Shown piece by piece: positions 1 to 10,100 of a DNA stretch of 64,000 nucleotides; position 1 is the first letter of the stretch; each line of letters begins with the position of its first letter. Source of the stretch: Heliopora coerulea (lineage: Eukaryota; Cnidaria; Anthozoa; Scleralcyonacea; Helioporidae). The DNA lies in the NCBI GenBank assembly GCA_030142905.1, contig JASJOG010000006.1, forward strand, positions 3,646,501 to 3,710,500, in the 5' to 3' direction. The notes below the pieces were generated by a model. That model did not search any database, had not been told where the DNA came from, and worked only from the letters and a program-made list of their open reading frames with translations. A program made the position numbers and the translations under genes.

Positions 1-45
1 CTCTGAAGACCATTGAGATGCTCTAACCACTGTATTGAGCAACAA
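1..45 (-). repeat. tRNA-derived repeat fragment cut by the window edge
   Basis: The minus strand reads CAGTGGTTAGAGCATCTCAAT, an A-box half of a tRNA-like head. The rest is beyond base 1. It is inverted relative to the copy at 113-187. Confidence 0.45.
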
Positions 46-112
46 AGAGTGAGATATCAAGGCTGTTATAGGGGCAGCATATATGTCATACCTGCACCTT
101 AGCTCACCATCA

Positions 113-187
113 GAGCCCAGGTAGCTTAATGGTCAGAGCATCTCCCCTTAATCAGAAGGTTGCAAGTTCAATACCTGTCTGGGGCTC
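113..187 (+). repeat. tRNA-derived repeat (SINE head)
   Basis: An A-box-like GTAGCTTAATGGTCAGAGC and a B-box-like GGTTGCAAGTTCAATACC lie at tRNA spacing, and the 5' GAGCCCA nearly pairs with the 3' TGGGGCTC. The anticodon arm does not close, so this is not a working tRNA. Confidence 0.6.
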
Positions 188-422
188 AAGAATTGCTTGT
201 ATTTTTTTAAGATACAAGCCTTAGGATCTTCCACAATGTATTGCCCATGATTGACCCATACAGTAAATCCATTTCTATCCAAAACACAAGTATTCTTAGA
301 CACTAGTCACAGGTTCATTCATGATTCATTTCCATCAGCCCTAATGATCTTCTTAACATGATTCAAAAAGAACATAGCAGTCAAAAATGAATCATGAATG
401 AACCAGCCCCCCACTGTTTCAT

Positions 423-457
423 ATGACCCTAACCCTGACCCTAACCTTAACCTCAGG
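423..457. repeat. short interstitial telomere-like (CCCTAA)n run
   Basis: Five to six degenerate CCCTAA units (CCCTAA, CCCTGA, CCCTAA, CCTTAA and so on). Similar short runs lie at 5525-5560, 17925-17975 and 19258-19300. Confidence 0.5.
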
Positions 458-1126
458 GTTATTGTACTTATCTTTGGATTAAGAAACAAAGAAACAATGG
501 AGGAACTATTCTTTACATGATTTCTGAACAAGTATAATTTTGTAATAACAGCAACATCAATTTTAACCCCATTTGCTCTTACCTAAACAATAATTTTGTA
601 ATTCTGCAGTACCCTGGTCTAAAGTTCAAAAGGTGGTTTTACCCATCAAGGGGAAACATCTTGGCAGGCTTATGGGTTTAAAGGATTGTACCAAACATAA
701 TAGGGCAATCAACTCCCAGCCCAGCAGGAAATGGAAACAGAAACCTCAGGTAATATTTCATTCACCTGGCCTGGTTGCAAAATTCACTAGCCACAGATGC
801 TGAGTAACTTATTTTGTACATGTTGCTACAGTAGTTATCCAGTTCTGTCCTACTGCACAGTACTAATGCTTAAGTGTCTCAAACTTTGTAAATAAATTAT
901 GGTACTGCATCAGGTTCAATAGTACTGTAATTGGCTCTGACTTAACAAATTAATACAAAATAATTATGAGATTCATAGTTAGGTACAAAATGCTCAGGCT
1001 CAAACAAGAATGGCTAATATATTGAACAACATCTACTGTAATTTCAAGTTACTCTGATGCACAACAGGACAGGAATTTTTGACTTACATCATACAATTAC
1101 ATCTTTACGCTTATTAACACACTTAC

Positions 1127-1230
1127 ATCTTTATACAGAAACAATGCTACTCCAGATACAATCAGTAAAACAAAAAAGTATTTTGCAAGAGGGTATCTCT
1201 TTCTAGCAATAAGTACCCCAAGAATCATTA
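1127..1230 (-). CDS. SLC35B1: SLC35B1-like exon 5
   Basis: 104 nt. It encodes [17 protein letters not shown] and the next membrane helix, with donor GTAAGT after base 1127, phase 0. The following exon is outside the window. Confidence 0.9.
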
Positions 1231-4200
1231 CTAGAAAATTTGGAAAAAAGGTTTATTTTAATTGCATGTACTGGACAAAATAATAAATGTAAAGTATATT
1301 AATATGTACAATAGAAAGTTATATGGAATAAAATTACCATAAGACTATTATTAATATACTGTATGAATAAAACACTAATGTGTTATGAAATACTGTATAT
1401 AATGGCCAATTTCAAAGTTTCATTCAAGATATTTAACATTTTAAATACACCATTGAAGCAGTTTGGCCAAGGTTTTCAACAATTATACTGATAGTCCACA
1501 AAAACAACAGGAACTTAGAATGGATGTTGAACAAAAATATAAACATATGCAAGCTGTATTCACTGTTCATTACCAATATTCCAGAATTATGCAAGTGCAT
1601 GTTATAAGTATTCATAGAATTGAAATGGTCAGTACTCAAGTACAGTACTAAAACAGAATTAAGTACTCAAGTGCCATGAGATTGACTTAACTCCCTACCC
1701 CTCACTCCATGTAATTATACTGTAGACATTGTATTCATTCCAGGATTTAAAGTTACTGTAATTTGATTTAACCCATAGGGACAAGGGTGCACTTAAAAAA
1801 TTTTATTCAGAAAGAGTGTGATGCTTGCCCCTAAATGCATTAAGCAAGTCATGAATGCCATCAACTATAATTCTTATCTCATCATGCCAAGTCCTCAACC
1901 AAGTTGGTGCCAAAACTTGTCCTATGTAATAAGTACAAAACTTTTCAATACAACAAATATAAAGTGATTTAACTTGAAACTGATCTACTGGTAACTACTT
2001 ATTAATGATGAAGAATGAACAAAATTACATCACACAAACCTGGGATTGGCTTCACAGACTTGCCTAAAACCTAAAAGGCAATGCATTTTATTATTAATAT
2101 TAAATTTAAAGCAGAAAGAAAATTTATGTTTTTGCAAAATAAATAGTACATATTTATTTAACTACCTTTTGTAGCTGTAAGTTCCTGTATGCAGGCCACA
2201 CTGTAAAATTTAGACTAAATATTTACTGTAGACAATTAATATGTGAAGTATGAAAAAATAAAATATAGAAATGAGATGCAAGATGATGCTCTATAGGCCC
2301 TCAAGGATGAATGGTCATTCCATCTATGCTTGTTTTAACATCAAATAACCAGGAACAGACATTAGAATTGGAGACACTAATACAGTAGCAGACTTTGAAC
2401 AAACAATTTAAACTTCTCTGAAGATATGGGCTGAGCAATTCAATGACATTGAGAAAGATATATTAAAAACAAACTTAAATTATCTGCAGGAGCTTATACC
2501 AATTTGGCACTATTCCCTATTTAGAAGCCATATTTTTCAAATAAAGTCCAGCCAATATGTTGCAACTTACAGCTATATTTTTTTTTTTTAATTTATGAGC
2601 TTGTTGATTATTAACTCATTAAGGGGAAAGGCTTATCTCTTTGATGACTAAAATTGTCTGGCATTAGCCAGAGTAAAATACTAAAGTGTACCTTTGCCCT
2701 TTAATGGGTAAATTTATAAGAACACATCACAGTCATCACAAAATATCAAACTTGTTCTGATTAATTTTATGAATTCACATGTATCAAATGAGTTTTTTAA
2801 GAAGAGCAAAGTACCTGTCCCTTCTTCACTTAACAATTATACAGCAAATACACATCATTGTCTAAACACTGATAATTTACTAACTTGACAGTCTGTTAGT
2901 AATTTACATGATGCCACCAGTCCTGTGCATCAGGATCTCAAGAACAATTGCAAACCTACTGCATCTCTACCAAAAACTCAAACTAATGCTTGAAAGCTTT
3001 TGATTGGTTTTGTTACCATGAGGCTTACATTATTATCAAGGACACATAGACTTTTACCCTTAAATGCAGTGTCCGACATATCGGACACCCAGAACAAACA
3101 GATGAAAAAAAAGAGTAAAAGTGAAATGGAAATGAAGAACAAAAGAAAAAAATCCATTTGTGAAATATTCAAAATTTGTGAAATATTTTGTGAAATATAA
3201 TAATTTGTGAAATATTCAAAATTCATGAACATAGGTACCATATATAAATAAATGTAAATAATTATAGATCTTGACATTCCTCAGAACTATAAATCTTTAT
3301 AAATAGACAAGATGGACTAGAATATCTAAAAAGGTTGTCACTGTTTGTACATGTGTGCTTCATGTACGTGCAAGACCTGGATATGATTGCTTATTACATA
3401 TCCTTAACACCACACTACAGAACCAATAAAAGTGTGCCAAACAAACATGAATTACAATATGTACCACGTTACCATCTTGTAAACAACATATTAATAGACT
3501 TGAAATCGCATGACTACTCAATTTGGTACAATTTCTTCTTCTTTAATATACAAAATTTTCTAGCTTTTAAATTGTAATTATAAATTAACTCATTAAGGGG
3601 CAGGGATCATCCTGTTGACAAGTAAAATCATCTGGTGTTAGCCAGAGTGAAATTGTAAAGTGTCCACTTGTCCCTTAAGGGGTTAAGGAGATGGCTGTTA
3701 ACTCAAAGGGGGAGGGCTCATCCACTTGATGAGTAAAATCATCTGTGGTTAGACAAAGTAAAATTATAAAGCATGCCCTTACCCCTTAATAGGTTAAATT
3801 AACCATAAATTTTAATTAGAAATAATCTCACTTTAACTCCTAAGTGTCTGACCAGCAAAAAAAAATTATTTTGATTTCAAACCCTTGAATAATTGAAGTG
3901 TTAATATTATCTTCATTATTATTATTACTATTACTATTACTATTATTTTACTATGAACAGTGATATGAACAGTTTTTAAGTCACTTAAATGAACAGTTTT
4001 TAAGTCGGTACATTTAAATCTTCTCTTCAATTGAAACAACTTTTTAATTGTATGATACAACTGATAGATTCTCAATAAAGTTCACCATAATTATTTTACT
4101 ATTATTGTCATTATTATTAAAAACATAATATTTCTTTCATTGTTAATTGACCCACCAATGAATGATTATTTTTATCTAAAGATTTTTAGAATGGCATTTT

Positions 4201-5331
4201 TTCTAAGACTGGTTTAGCCTTTTTTTATTCTAAGCATTGTATATAAACTACTGGTATACAGGTTAGTTACAACTGTGTAATAATAAACATATTGCTAATA
4301 TACAAATTTCTAATTGGTATAATGGAACAGACGTTACCTGAGTTGGGTAGCTGACAAATTGTAAAGCAGCATTGCTTGCAAGCATGGCTCCAACATATGA
4401 AAATGCACACCAGATGTACAGTAGCGATGGTGTACGATCAACATCGTCTGGTGAGTATGTTAATTTGATAACTAAAATAGAGTAAAAAATCCAGTTATTC
4501 CAAGAAAGAAATGATTTAAAAATAGTGCAGGTAAATTCACCCCACTAAAAAACAACTTCCAAACAATGATAAGCATAGTACAGTAAAATCCAGTCCCCAT
4601 ATTCTTTCTCAATATTCCTTTGGGTAAAAGAAAATTAATTGCTTCTTTGGGTCAAGCAAAGGTCTTTTAAAGCATGACCAAAGAAAATTGAGTTTTTCGC
4701 TACTACTCTACGATTATGTTTTCTAGAGAAGAAAATCAAGAACTAATTCAAAAAATAGAAATAAAATTGAAAACTAATAAGCTTGTCAAAACAAACCTGT
4801 GGCTGCAAAAAGAGCATTGACCATGCACTGAATGAATACCAAAGTCATTGGATAAACAAACATTTCTTTTTCTTCTCCATAAGGAATTCTGGTTCTAATC
4901 ATAAAAATTTCGATAATGTTAACATATTTACAGTATAAAAGTACTTAATTTTAGCTTTTTTGATCAAAACGCGAACAACCTTTTAATCTCATCTTATACT
5001 CAAATACTGTATTCAAATACGTGGATGGGAAAAATTGATTAACTTAACTTAAGAGTAGTATTCGTCAGAAGCCTAAATTGGTGGTTCACCGCAAAGCACA
5101 TATACAAAGCTAGTGAGTTTGTGTGTCTGGTTAAATTATGATTCAATTGAAAACTTACATTCTTTCCTGAATTATTCCATAATAAAAATAACATACAAAT
5201 ATTCCCGAACAACAGACGATAAGTTTCTTCGTACTTTGGGTCGGCGGCGACATAGTTTTATTCTTTTCAGGTATTTCGATGCCAAGTTCTTCGCTATTCA
5301 AAGCAATAATCGTTTCATTTGGTGAAATCAT
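1127..5331 (-). CDS. SLC35B1: SLC35B1-like ER nucleotide (ATP/ADP) transporter, 5' five exons, runs off the left edge
   Basis: Drug/metabolite-transporter superfamily member; the vertebrate homologue SLC35B1 is an ER membrane carrier proposed to exchange ATP for ADP. Five exons join in frame (5159-5331, 4797-4894, 4338-4471, 2040-2070, 1127-1230; 173+98+134+31+104 nt = 180 codons), all with GT-AG borders and matching phases. Diagnostic segments are [15 protein letters not shown] in exon 1, [14 protein letters not shown] in exon 2, [18 protein letters not shown] in exon 3, [11 protein letters not shown] in exon 4 and [20 protein letters not shown] in exon 5. These match the family in order and include the GKS-KPIP signature. 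The start is the first ATG (5331) after an in-frame stop; an upstream GTG in the same frame is less likely. The family is about 320 residues, so roughly the last 140 lie beyond base 1. No further exon was found in 1-1126. Confidence 0.92.
2040..2070 (-). CDS. SLC35B1: SLC35B1-like micro-exon 4
   Basis: A 31-nt exon encoding [10 protein letters not shown] plus one base, flanked by an AG acceptor (2072-2071) and a GTTTGT donor. It is too short to appear as an ORF and was found from the conserved GKS-KPIP motif. Confidence 0.88.
2611..2712. repeat. 100-bp TTAACTCATTAAGGGG element, copy 1
   Basis: It begins TTAACTCATTAAGGGG and ends CCCTTTAATGGGTAAA, an imperfect terminal inverted repeat, with the core motif TGGCATTAGCCAGAGTAAAAT. 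It lies in intron 3 of the SLC35B1-like gene. Confidence 0.65.
3157..3222 (+). repeat. short tandem repeat of TTTGTGAAATATtc units
   Basis: Four imperfect copies of TTGTGAAATAT in tandem. Confidence 0.6.
3585..3686. repeat. 100-bp TTAACTCATTAAGGGG element, copy 2
   Basis: Best copy: TTAACTCATTAAGGGG at the left and CCCTTAAGGGGTTAA at the right form a clear terminal inverted repeat around a TGGTGTTAGCCAGAGTGAAAT core. Confidence 0.75.
3698..3797. repeat. 100-bp TTAACTCATTAAGGGG element, copy 3
   Basis: Direct-repeat neighbour of copy 2, 11 bp away. It starts TTAACTCAAAGGGGG and ends CCCCTTAATAGGTTAA. It shares the TGAGTAAAATCATCTG core. Confidence 0.7.
4338..4471 (-). CDS. SLC35B1: SLC35B1-like exon 3
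   Basis: 134 nt. It encodes the third and fourth membrane segments and ends with FVSYPTQ exactly at the GTAACG donor, in phase 0. Confidence 0.9.
4797..4894 (-). CDS. SLC35B1: SLC35B1-like exon 2
   Basis: 98 nt. The split ATA codon restores ITRIPYGEE. It then encodes the second membrane segment ([14 protein letters not shown]). Donor GTTTGT. Confidence 0.9.
5159..5331 (-). CDS. SLC35B1: SLC35B1-like exon 1
   Basis: Start codon at 5331-5329. It encodes a polar N-terminus of about 35 residues and then the first membrane segment with the [13 protein letters not shown] motif. The donor GTAAGT follows base 5159; the exon ends in phase 2. Confidence 0.9.
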
Positions 5332-5386
5332 TGGAAACACAACCGGCACTGCGTTTGTAACCCGTAGACAATGAACGCGTTGTTAT

Positions 5387-5427
5387 CTCATTGGTTGTAA
5401 AAGTCATCGCCATGTGACAGGAAGTGA
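5387..5427 (-). promoter_or_regulatory. possible proximal promoter of the SLC35B1-like gene
   Basis: About 60-100 bp upstream of the start codon the minus strand reads CCAAT (5390-5394), and an ETS-type GGAAGT lies at 5420-5425. Both are common in housekeeping promoters, but both motifs are short and could be chance. Confidence 0.25.
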
Positions 5428-7057
5428 AATGCATATCCCTACAAACAGAATTTACAATCAGCAAAATCACCATTCGATAGCATTTATTTCAAATTAACAG
5501 GAAACAAAACTTTCTGCGTCATACCATCCCTTAATCTTAACCCAAATCCTAACCCAAGGGACATGCAGGGAGATTTTTGTCGGTGGTGGCAGACGAAAAT
5601 TTGCCTGAGTTAGAGTGAAAATGGCAATACTCGAATCTGACCACCAAATGATACAAATGTTTCCCCAAATTTCAGAAAAAATTAAGCTAAAAATTAGTTA
5701 ACATGACCATTTATCCGTGTTTAGGGGGAGTTGCTACCCCCACAGCCCATGTCTTGTACTGAGTAGGTTTGTGTATCAACGTTAACCTCTAAGTCTTGGG
5801 TACGTAAAAAGCCAAAGGTTGAAAATCAGCCAAAACGCAAAGCAGAAAATCCGAAGGTTTCGAGCAAGAAAGGTCAAGGTCACAGAAAGACATGAAGGGT
5901 CCTCGCTCGATTTTTCTGCAGAGTAGTTTCTGGAGGTGCATGAGGGGTGTGACAACAACCCTCCGACCAACCGAGGTCACCTTTGTGGAAAAACCAGAGA
6001 AATTGGGCAAAAATAGATAACTGGGGCATCAAATTTCGGGTAAAATTTGGCTTGGTAAGGTAGGTCGAAATCCCTACTGGCTGCTGGTATATATTTAATT
6101 TACGTATTAGGGCAGAAGAAGCGACACTACACCATACATGACCTAAATGCACGTCAATTAAATTCAAGGATACAATATTCACACAAATTAAGCAGGACAC
6201 CCCTCTAAGGGCAAGATTATTAAACTACGTATTAAGACTATGTTATCTTTTAGCTTTCAAGTAATTCACAGATGAAGTAATAGATAGATTTGCCAAATTA
6301 CGACAAGCGCTGCACATTGATGCTTCCGACGTTACAGAAGAGATAAAAAGTGACCTTTCGAGAATGCACTACAAATGAAAAAACATTGACTTTTACAGAA
6401 GACTACAGTACATATTCAATTGAACAGTGGTTAGACCTTGCTTGGAGTCGGTCTAAAAATACGAAATAAGACACCTCCTTCCCTCCAGTTGTCTGATGGA
6501 GTTACCTTGCGAAAGTGTCACCAATATGTAGGTCTCGCTAGAACTAAACTGAGATAATTTTCAATAAAATTCCAAGGACCCATAAGAATGAAATTGTAAA
6601 TAGTATTAAGCTTTTCTCTCGTTCTAGAAAACAAAAAAAATTTCCTAATTCCATTTGATGTAAGTTTACTAACAAATTTAGTCTTTAATAGAAAGTTTGA
6701 TAACTTCAATAAGCCTTATGGTTTCTCGTCAAGCTGCTTTGCCGCTAATTATTTATCATATTATTAGAATTATTTTAATATACGAAAAGCCTCTCAAATC
6801 AAATCCAGCGTCTCAGGGGGCTGAGCCCCGGATCGGTTTAAACTCTTTTTACGCCCCCGACAACTGCTAGTCGTATTTGGTTGACGTTACGTAATAAGGG
6901 GAACCGGCTATTTCGCGCCAATCTCACCAAAACATCTACTGAGCCCGCTCTACAGGTCAGTGACAACACTAGTGTCCACTAAACTGCAGTCTAGACCTTG
7001 TCTAGACCAAAACAGTACTCCATAGAGATCCGTGCACTGGACGTGCTCAGGAACAAA
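5428..7057. other. intergenic region between the divergent SLC35B1-like and ASDURF-like genes
   Basis: No exon or named repeat was recognised. A degenerate TTAGGG-like run lies at 5525-5560 on the minus strand. The region presumably holds the 5' UTRs and promoters of the two divergent genes. Confidence 0.4.
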
Positions 7058-7105
7058 ATGACCAAAGCAAGGGTTTCATTTAACATCGAGAAGTTAAAGC
7101 GCGAG
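7058..7105 (+). CDS. ASDURF: ASDURF-like exon 1
   Basis: ATG at 7058; 16 codons (ends EKLKRE). The donor GTTTTA is weak. Reading on would stop after 14 more codons. Confidence 0.5.
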
Positions 7106-10100
7106 GTTTTAAGACTTACAGCATTGATGTCATGTATATTAACTCATTAAAAAGTAAAATACTGAACTCAAACCTGCGGTACATATATTATGTCAGATGT
7201 CGTGTTCTTGTTGTACATCCTAACATCCCAATTCTCTGATTTCCAGGTTAATGAACTCGAGGTACTTAACAGCGAACTCTCGTCATTAAAGTCAACTGCG
7301 GTTAGTGATGTAATGACGAAGTATGTAAGTCGTCAATTATAGTTTTCATCGCAGATTAGTTTCATGTGGGTTCAACATACTGTGTTGTTGTCTAGAAAGT
7401 ATATAAGCAACATGGCAGTGGAAAAGTTCTTTTTTTGGTAAATAAAGCAAGCGTTGTTAATGAATACAAAGGTAAGACAATTGTTTCATACTCATAATTC
7501 TAACCCTAGTTGATGTGACCATATAATTAATTATAGTGTTTTTAGGGCATGAAGACAGAACACCCTGGCACTAAGGCCCATTAAAAACTAGGAACGTGAA
7601 TGAAGAACTTTAAACATTTTAACTTACCATAAAGGTTTTATTAGCCACCCTTGTAATAATAAACATCACAAAAAAATTTTAAGTAAGTGTGATTTTTTTC
7701 TTGTTTCATAAAGTTAAATCCATGTTAAGTCTTTGATAACCAGTGCAAGAATGGACTCAAACCAGCAACTTTCTGAATACTAGCCAAATGCTCTAGCCAT
7801 CAGAACTCAGTTAGGAGAGGAAGATTACATACAGTATTTGGCTTGAGTACAGATTAGCAGACCTAACAAACTGCTGACCTTCTAGGGTTCAGGTTAGGTT
7901 AGTTGAGCATGCAATTGCATAGTAAGTTCAGGACCTGAACTTACTAGACCCCAGTAATGTAATTTTCTCACAAGTTAGGCCATGAAATAGTTGTCTGTAT
8001 ATTTCCTGATCTGGAAAGAAGGATATTGAATGCCAGTGGTGATGCTAGAGATTCCCTAATAGCCAATACAGGGCCTTACATTCCTTACATTGCAGCTAAA
8101 TTTGTAGGGTTTAGGGGTATGCTCCAAAGACAATTTCATAATTATTTTAGAAGACTACAGTGTTCATTACCATTTCCACTGATATGAGAGAGAAATGATC
8201 ACAGCAAGTAAATGATAGCTTGAATGCTGCAAATTGGTACTTGATAAACCCAATCTGATTCCTCAGCTGAGTGGCTTTGCTACAGAGATGTTTCCAATTC
8301 TGGTACCATGCCCAGGGCATGAAATTTTAAATTTTTATCAGTATCCAAATTGGATACCAGGTTTAGGAACCTGATAACTCCTCCAGACACCTGGTATCCC
8401 ACCTTTGGATACTATACATTCAAGCAGTGGCAGCTTGTGTTGTTGGCATTTGGGGCAGTACACAACCAGCAAATTTTGCAAAAATGATGAAACTAATATG
8501 TATTAAAGATAGATGATTCAAGCAAAAGTAAGTCTGTTTAACTTTGAAATTTTGCCAGCATGATAGTATATTATCTGTTTGATGTTTATAGTCAAGTTCA
8601 GGTGACACAGAAAATGATACAAGGCCCACAGCACTAAATGTCTAGCAAAACAGGCCAATGCAACAACAGCAAATTTTACAGGAGAGCCTGGTGTCTTGTG
8701 TGGCAAATTCAAATTTGCCCCATCAAATCTCTTCTGTGCATGTGCACTTTGTATTTCATGTAACCTTGGAGGACACGTGATTGGCTGACTTGCAATGAAA
8801 TGGAACAAACATTCCAATGGTCCCACCTCCAATTCTGTAGGCTGTTGCATATTTTATTGTCTGTCAAGGTTGTTTGCTAAAATTCCTATCCTCAACAGAA
8901 GGGCAACAAAATGTAACAAATACTGTAGCCAAATGAAGTTGCCCTTCAGTAGCATGTTGAAGATACTTAAGAATTTGAATCAAATGAAGCCAAGTACTAC
9001 ATGGAGCTTACACGATCATATCAATGAACATCTTTCCAAATCCACATCATCAGTGTACAAACATTTCACCAATAGTCATGATATGGAGAACTTAAATGAC
9101 AGAATAATAGTGAAGGTAATTATGAGCAAAAGGGATCCAGTTAATTTGCAATTAAAAGTGGCATATTACATCCATAGACCGGAAATTAACAGCTGGGAGG
9201 AATGTAATAAATTGGCCAGACTTTTATTCTAATTTTAATTTATTTATTATACATAACATTTGCATATGTTTCATGACCTATAACAACTCTTATTTTACAT
9301 ATGCATATATAAACCACACCTAACTTCATTCCAGTAGTTCTGGTGATGTTGTAGTACAATGAAAGCTAAACTTTTTAGAAATTTTAATTTCTTGCTTTTA
9401 ATAAACTTTTAAAATGGTAGCCACTTGGCTTCATTTGATTCAAATTCTTATGAATGCTATAGTATTTAAAAGCTTCAGAAAACTTTGTACCTTGGTCCAG
9501 GTTCAAAGAGTTAAGCTGTGTTTTAATAAGCACTGTTGAGAAGCTTTTGTTTTACATGTTTTGGAGTGAGAGGGTTTTAATAATTTAATATTTTTACTTT
9601 GATGGAGGAAACACTAAATGAGAATCATCATCTGGAAACTTGATGCTTGATCTTTACATTTCTTGGTTCAACTCACAGGATGACAAGTTTTGAATCCATA
9701 CATGACTTTTTATTTTATTCTGGCTAATGCCGGTTGACTGTACTTTTTAAATGAGATGCCTCACACTGGAAAGTATTAAATCAGTGTATATCAACAGGGG
9801 TGATACTGCCCCCCAATGGGTGTTTAGGGAATCAGGGGGGTGATAGAAGCAAGGCAGCAGAGAAGGGGACATTAGGATGCAAATGGTGGGCATTCATCAA
9901 TCATTTGCCATCACAGCATTTTTATGTTTCTACTGGTACTGAGTGTACAAGGGAGAGGACAGCAAGAAGTTTCAATATGAGGTAGACAGGCCAGAAAAAG
10001 GTTGAGAGCCCCTGGATTAAATGTTCTGAATACAGTATTCAGCAGAACAGTATATAGAGTAGTATGTGATGGAATCAACAAACATTTGGGATAGTTGAAA

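Noticed and set aside
8518..8850. 110-codon minus-strand frame in the ASDURF-like intron
   Set aside because: No motif, no splice context, and it lies next to the Penelope remnant on the other strand.
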